NCBI RefSeq assembly: GCF_014750685.1
Contig: NZ_JAAXGE010000007.1
Location: 124,001-188,000 of the forward strand
Direction of reading: 5' to 3'
Source of the DNA: Bacteroides sp. GM023
GTDB taxonomy: Bacteria > Bacteroidota > Bacteroidia > Bacteroidales > Bacteroidaceae
DNA length: 64,000 nucleotides
Shown: positions 62,535 to 64,000 of the stretch, one piece after another
Layout: the number at the start of each line of letters is the position of its first letter
Position numbering within the stretch: position 1 is the stretch's first letter
Position numbers and translations under genes: made by a program
The notes under the pieces: generated by a model
The model's database searches: none
What the model saw: only the letters and a program-made list of their open reading frames with translations
What the model was told of the DNA's origin: nothing

Positions 62535-64000
62535 CTACGGAAGCACATGCTTGGCATAATTGAACCCATCTCTTTGATACAATTTTACTAACCATGGAAG
62601 CCGTTGCAGGAAACTTTCATAATCTTTTGATTGTGGCTGTGTCCATAATGCTTCGCTAAGAGCTGCCATACGTGGTAACAACATATACTCTACCTGTTGG
62701 GTAGTCGGTATATATTCCGACCATAAGTTCGCCTGTGCTCCGAGAATATGTTTTTGCTGTTCGGGCGTTAGTTCGGCAGGCACAGGATTCAGGTTATATA
62801 CATTTTCTACCGGAACAAATCCACCGATAGCAAGAGGTTCTTGTTTTGTATCTTTAGCTTGATAATAATCGAAGTAACAGTGATCTTTAGGAACCATGAT
62901 AACATCATGTCCCATTTGAGCCGCTTTGATTCCACTCTGAATACCGCGCCAGGACATGACGGTGGCATTAGGGGCCACATCACCTTTTAGAATCTCTTCC
63001 CATCCGATGATTTGTCGTCCTTTACCATTTAGAAACTTTTCGATACGTGTCATGCAGAATGTCTGCAAACGATCCTCGGCAGTATGGTCTTTATCTGCTT
63101 TCAAACCTTCGGTTTTGATACGTACCTGACATTTGGTACATTCTTTCCATCGGGTACGTGGTGCCTCATCACCACCGATATGAATATATTTCGATGGGAA
63201 GATTTCTATGATTTCCGCTAATACATCTTCCAGGAATGGCAAAGTCTTATCATTACCAATGCATAACACATCATCAAAAATTCCCCAGTCGGGACAAACC
63301 TCATACGGCCCGCCTGTACATCCTAATTCAGGATACGCAGCCAGTGCAGCCAGCATATGTCCGGGCAAATCAATTTCAGGAATAACAGTGATAAAACGTT
63401 CTTGAGCGTATTTTACAAGTTCTTTGGCTTGCTCTTGTGTGTAGAAACCGCCGTAAGGCGTATTATCGTACTTTCCGCTCCCGGCTTTCCCTATCACGGT
63501 TTTGTTGCGTATAGAACCGATTTCGGTCAGCTCCGGATACTTTTTAATTTCAATTCTCCATCCCTGGTCTTCCGTCAGATGCCAATGGAAGGTATTCATA
63601 TTATGTAGGGCTAACAAATCAATGTATCTTTTTACGAACTCCACAGGATAAAAATGGCGGCATACATCCAGATGCATCCCCCGGTAACTGAAACGTGGTT
63701 CATCTTTAATTTCTCCGGCAGGCAATGATATTTCACCCTTTTGTGCAGTGGCGGGAATGGCTTTCCGTAAGGTTTGGATACCATAGAATACTCCGTTGGC
63801 AGTTTGTCCGCTGATACGGATGCCTTTCGAGGTAGTAGTCAGGATATATCCTTCCTTGTTTTTTACAGTAGAATCCAATGCCAATATTATTGTATTATTG
63901 GCTTTTCTTTCTTTTATATAGGTACGGATGGCGAGTGCTTTGCCTGTCGCTTGCCCGATATATTCGGACAAGAATTCAGCATTACGTTTCAATAGTTCAT
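62535..64000 (-). CDS. GH20 beta-N-acetylhexosaminidase (5' end beyond the window)
   Basis: The frame stays open to the window edge. The ORF's nominal start at 63992 is a TTG inside the frame (upstream codons read GAA-CTA), so the true start with signal peptide lies outside. The visible part has the GH20b-type N-terminal domain (YILTTTSKGIRISGQTANGVFYGIQTLR) and the catalytic barrel with FHWHLTEDQGWRIEIKKYPELTE and HIGGDEAPRTRW, whose Asp-Glu pair (codon of Glu at 63165-63167) is the substrate-assisted catalytic pair. It would remove terminal GlcNAc or GalNAc. It lies next to the NAGPA/GDPD locus but behind its own terminator. Confidence 0.9.
   Translation of the reverse strand, partial: ELLKRNAEFLSEYIGQATGKALAIRTYIKERKANNTIILALDSTVKNKEGYILTTTSKGIRISGQTANGVFYGIQTLRKAIPATAQKGEISLPAGEIKDEPRFSYRGMHLDVCRHFYPVEFVKRYIDLLALHNMNTFHWHLTEDQGWRIEIKKYPELTEIGSIRNKTVIGKAGSGKYDNTPYGGFYTQEQAKELVKYAQERFITVIPEIDLPGHMLAALAAYPELGCTGGPYEVCPDWGIFDDVLCIGNDKTLPFLEDVLAEIIEIFPSKYIHIGGDEAPRTRWKECTKCQVRIKTEGLKADKDHTAEDRLQTFCMTRIEKFLNGKGRQIIGWEEILKGDVAPNATVMSWRGIQSGIKAAQMGHDVIMVPKDHCYFDYYQAKDTKQEPLAIGGFVPVENVYNLNPVPAELTPEQQKHILGAQANLWSEYIPTTQQVEYMLLPRMAALSEALWTQPQSKDYESFLQRLPWLVKLYQRDGFNYAKHVLP

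Overview
The window reads as a human-gut Bacteroides chromosome, most likely from the B. thetaiotaomicron/ovatus group. Three things point there: two SusC/SusD polysaccharide-utilisation loci, many Bacteroidota-only domains (BACON, DUF3575, DUF3316, DUF4988, BT4734/VirE), and promoter words of the TAnnTTTG type. The species is inferred, because no 16S or other marker lies in the window.

Layout. (1) 25-7119 (+): a four-gene surface operon with a fimbrillin-like lipoprotein, a DUF3575 protein, an OmpA/TPR protein and an outer-membrane protein built of alternating repeated barrel modules. (2) 7232-16150: a putative extracellular nucleic-acid utilisation locus. Two paralogous NUC1-type nuclease lipoproteins and an EEP-family nuclease surround a TonB-dependent receptor, a DUF5689 lipoprotein and a lamin-tail lipoprotein. 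(3) 16319-26608: an accessory stretch. It holds an AAA ATPase that lacks its usual C-terminal nuclease, a BT4734/VirE-type ATPase gene enclosed by mirrored ~107-bp inverted repeats carrying AACCTATCACC sites, a coiled-coil protein, an outer-membrane receptor, and a compact operon of a DUF6932-like nucleotidyltransferase, an XRE regulator and a KGGVGR-type P-loop ATPase. (4) 26673-37286: a PUL whose GH144 and GH3 enzymes match the known beta-1,2-glucan (sophorooligosaccharide) pathway, with SusC, SusD and a divergent TPR membrane regulator. (5) 37565-40074: a lipoprotein with a glycine-zipper tail followed by small membrane proteins, with a duplication scar between them. (6) 40157-45840: PfkB-family kinase, tRNA-Leu(UAG), S41 peptidase, DUF3316 protein and topoisomerase IV subunit A. 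(7) 45976-62448: a PUL under ECF sigma/FecR control with SusC, SusD, a glycerophosphodiester phosphodiesterase, a NAGPA-type phosphodiester glycosidase, three DUF4988 lipoproteins and an organophosphate transporter. It suggests a phosphodiester-containing glycan as substrate. (8) From 62535 to the edge: a GH20 beta-hexosaminidase, cut by the window.

Standout signals. Three tandem-repeat arrays (about 19942-20100, 30559-30636, 32209-32340) have different sequences but share a GGAA(A)C word repeated at 22, 22 and 33 bp, multiples of 11, always in the same orientation relative to the neighbouring genes. The VirE-type gene is bounded by inverted repeats with the same four-site layout at both ends. 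The nucleotidyltransferase/XRE/KGGVGR operon and the phosphodiester-glycan PUL are the best candidates for undescribed systems. All functional proposals rest on motif recognition by eye; no database search was run.
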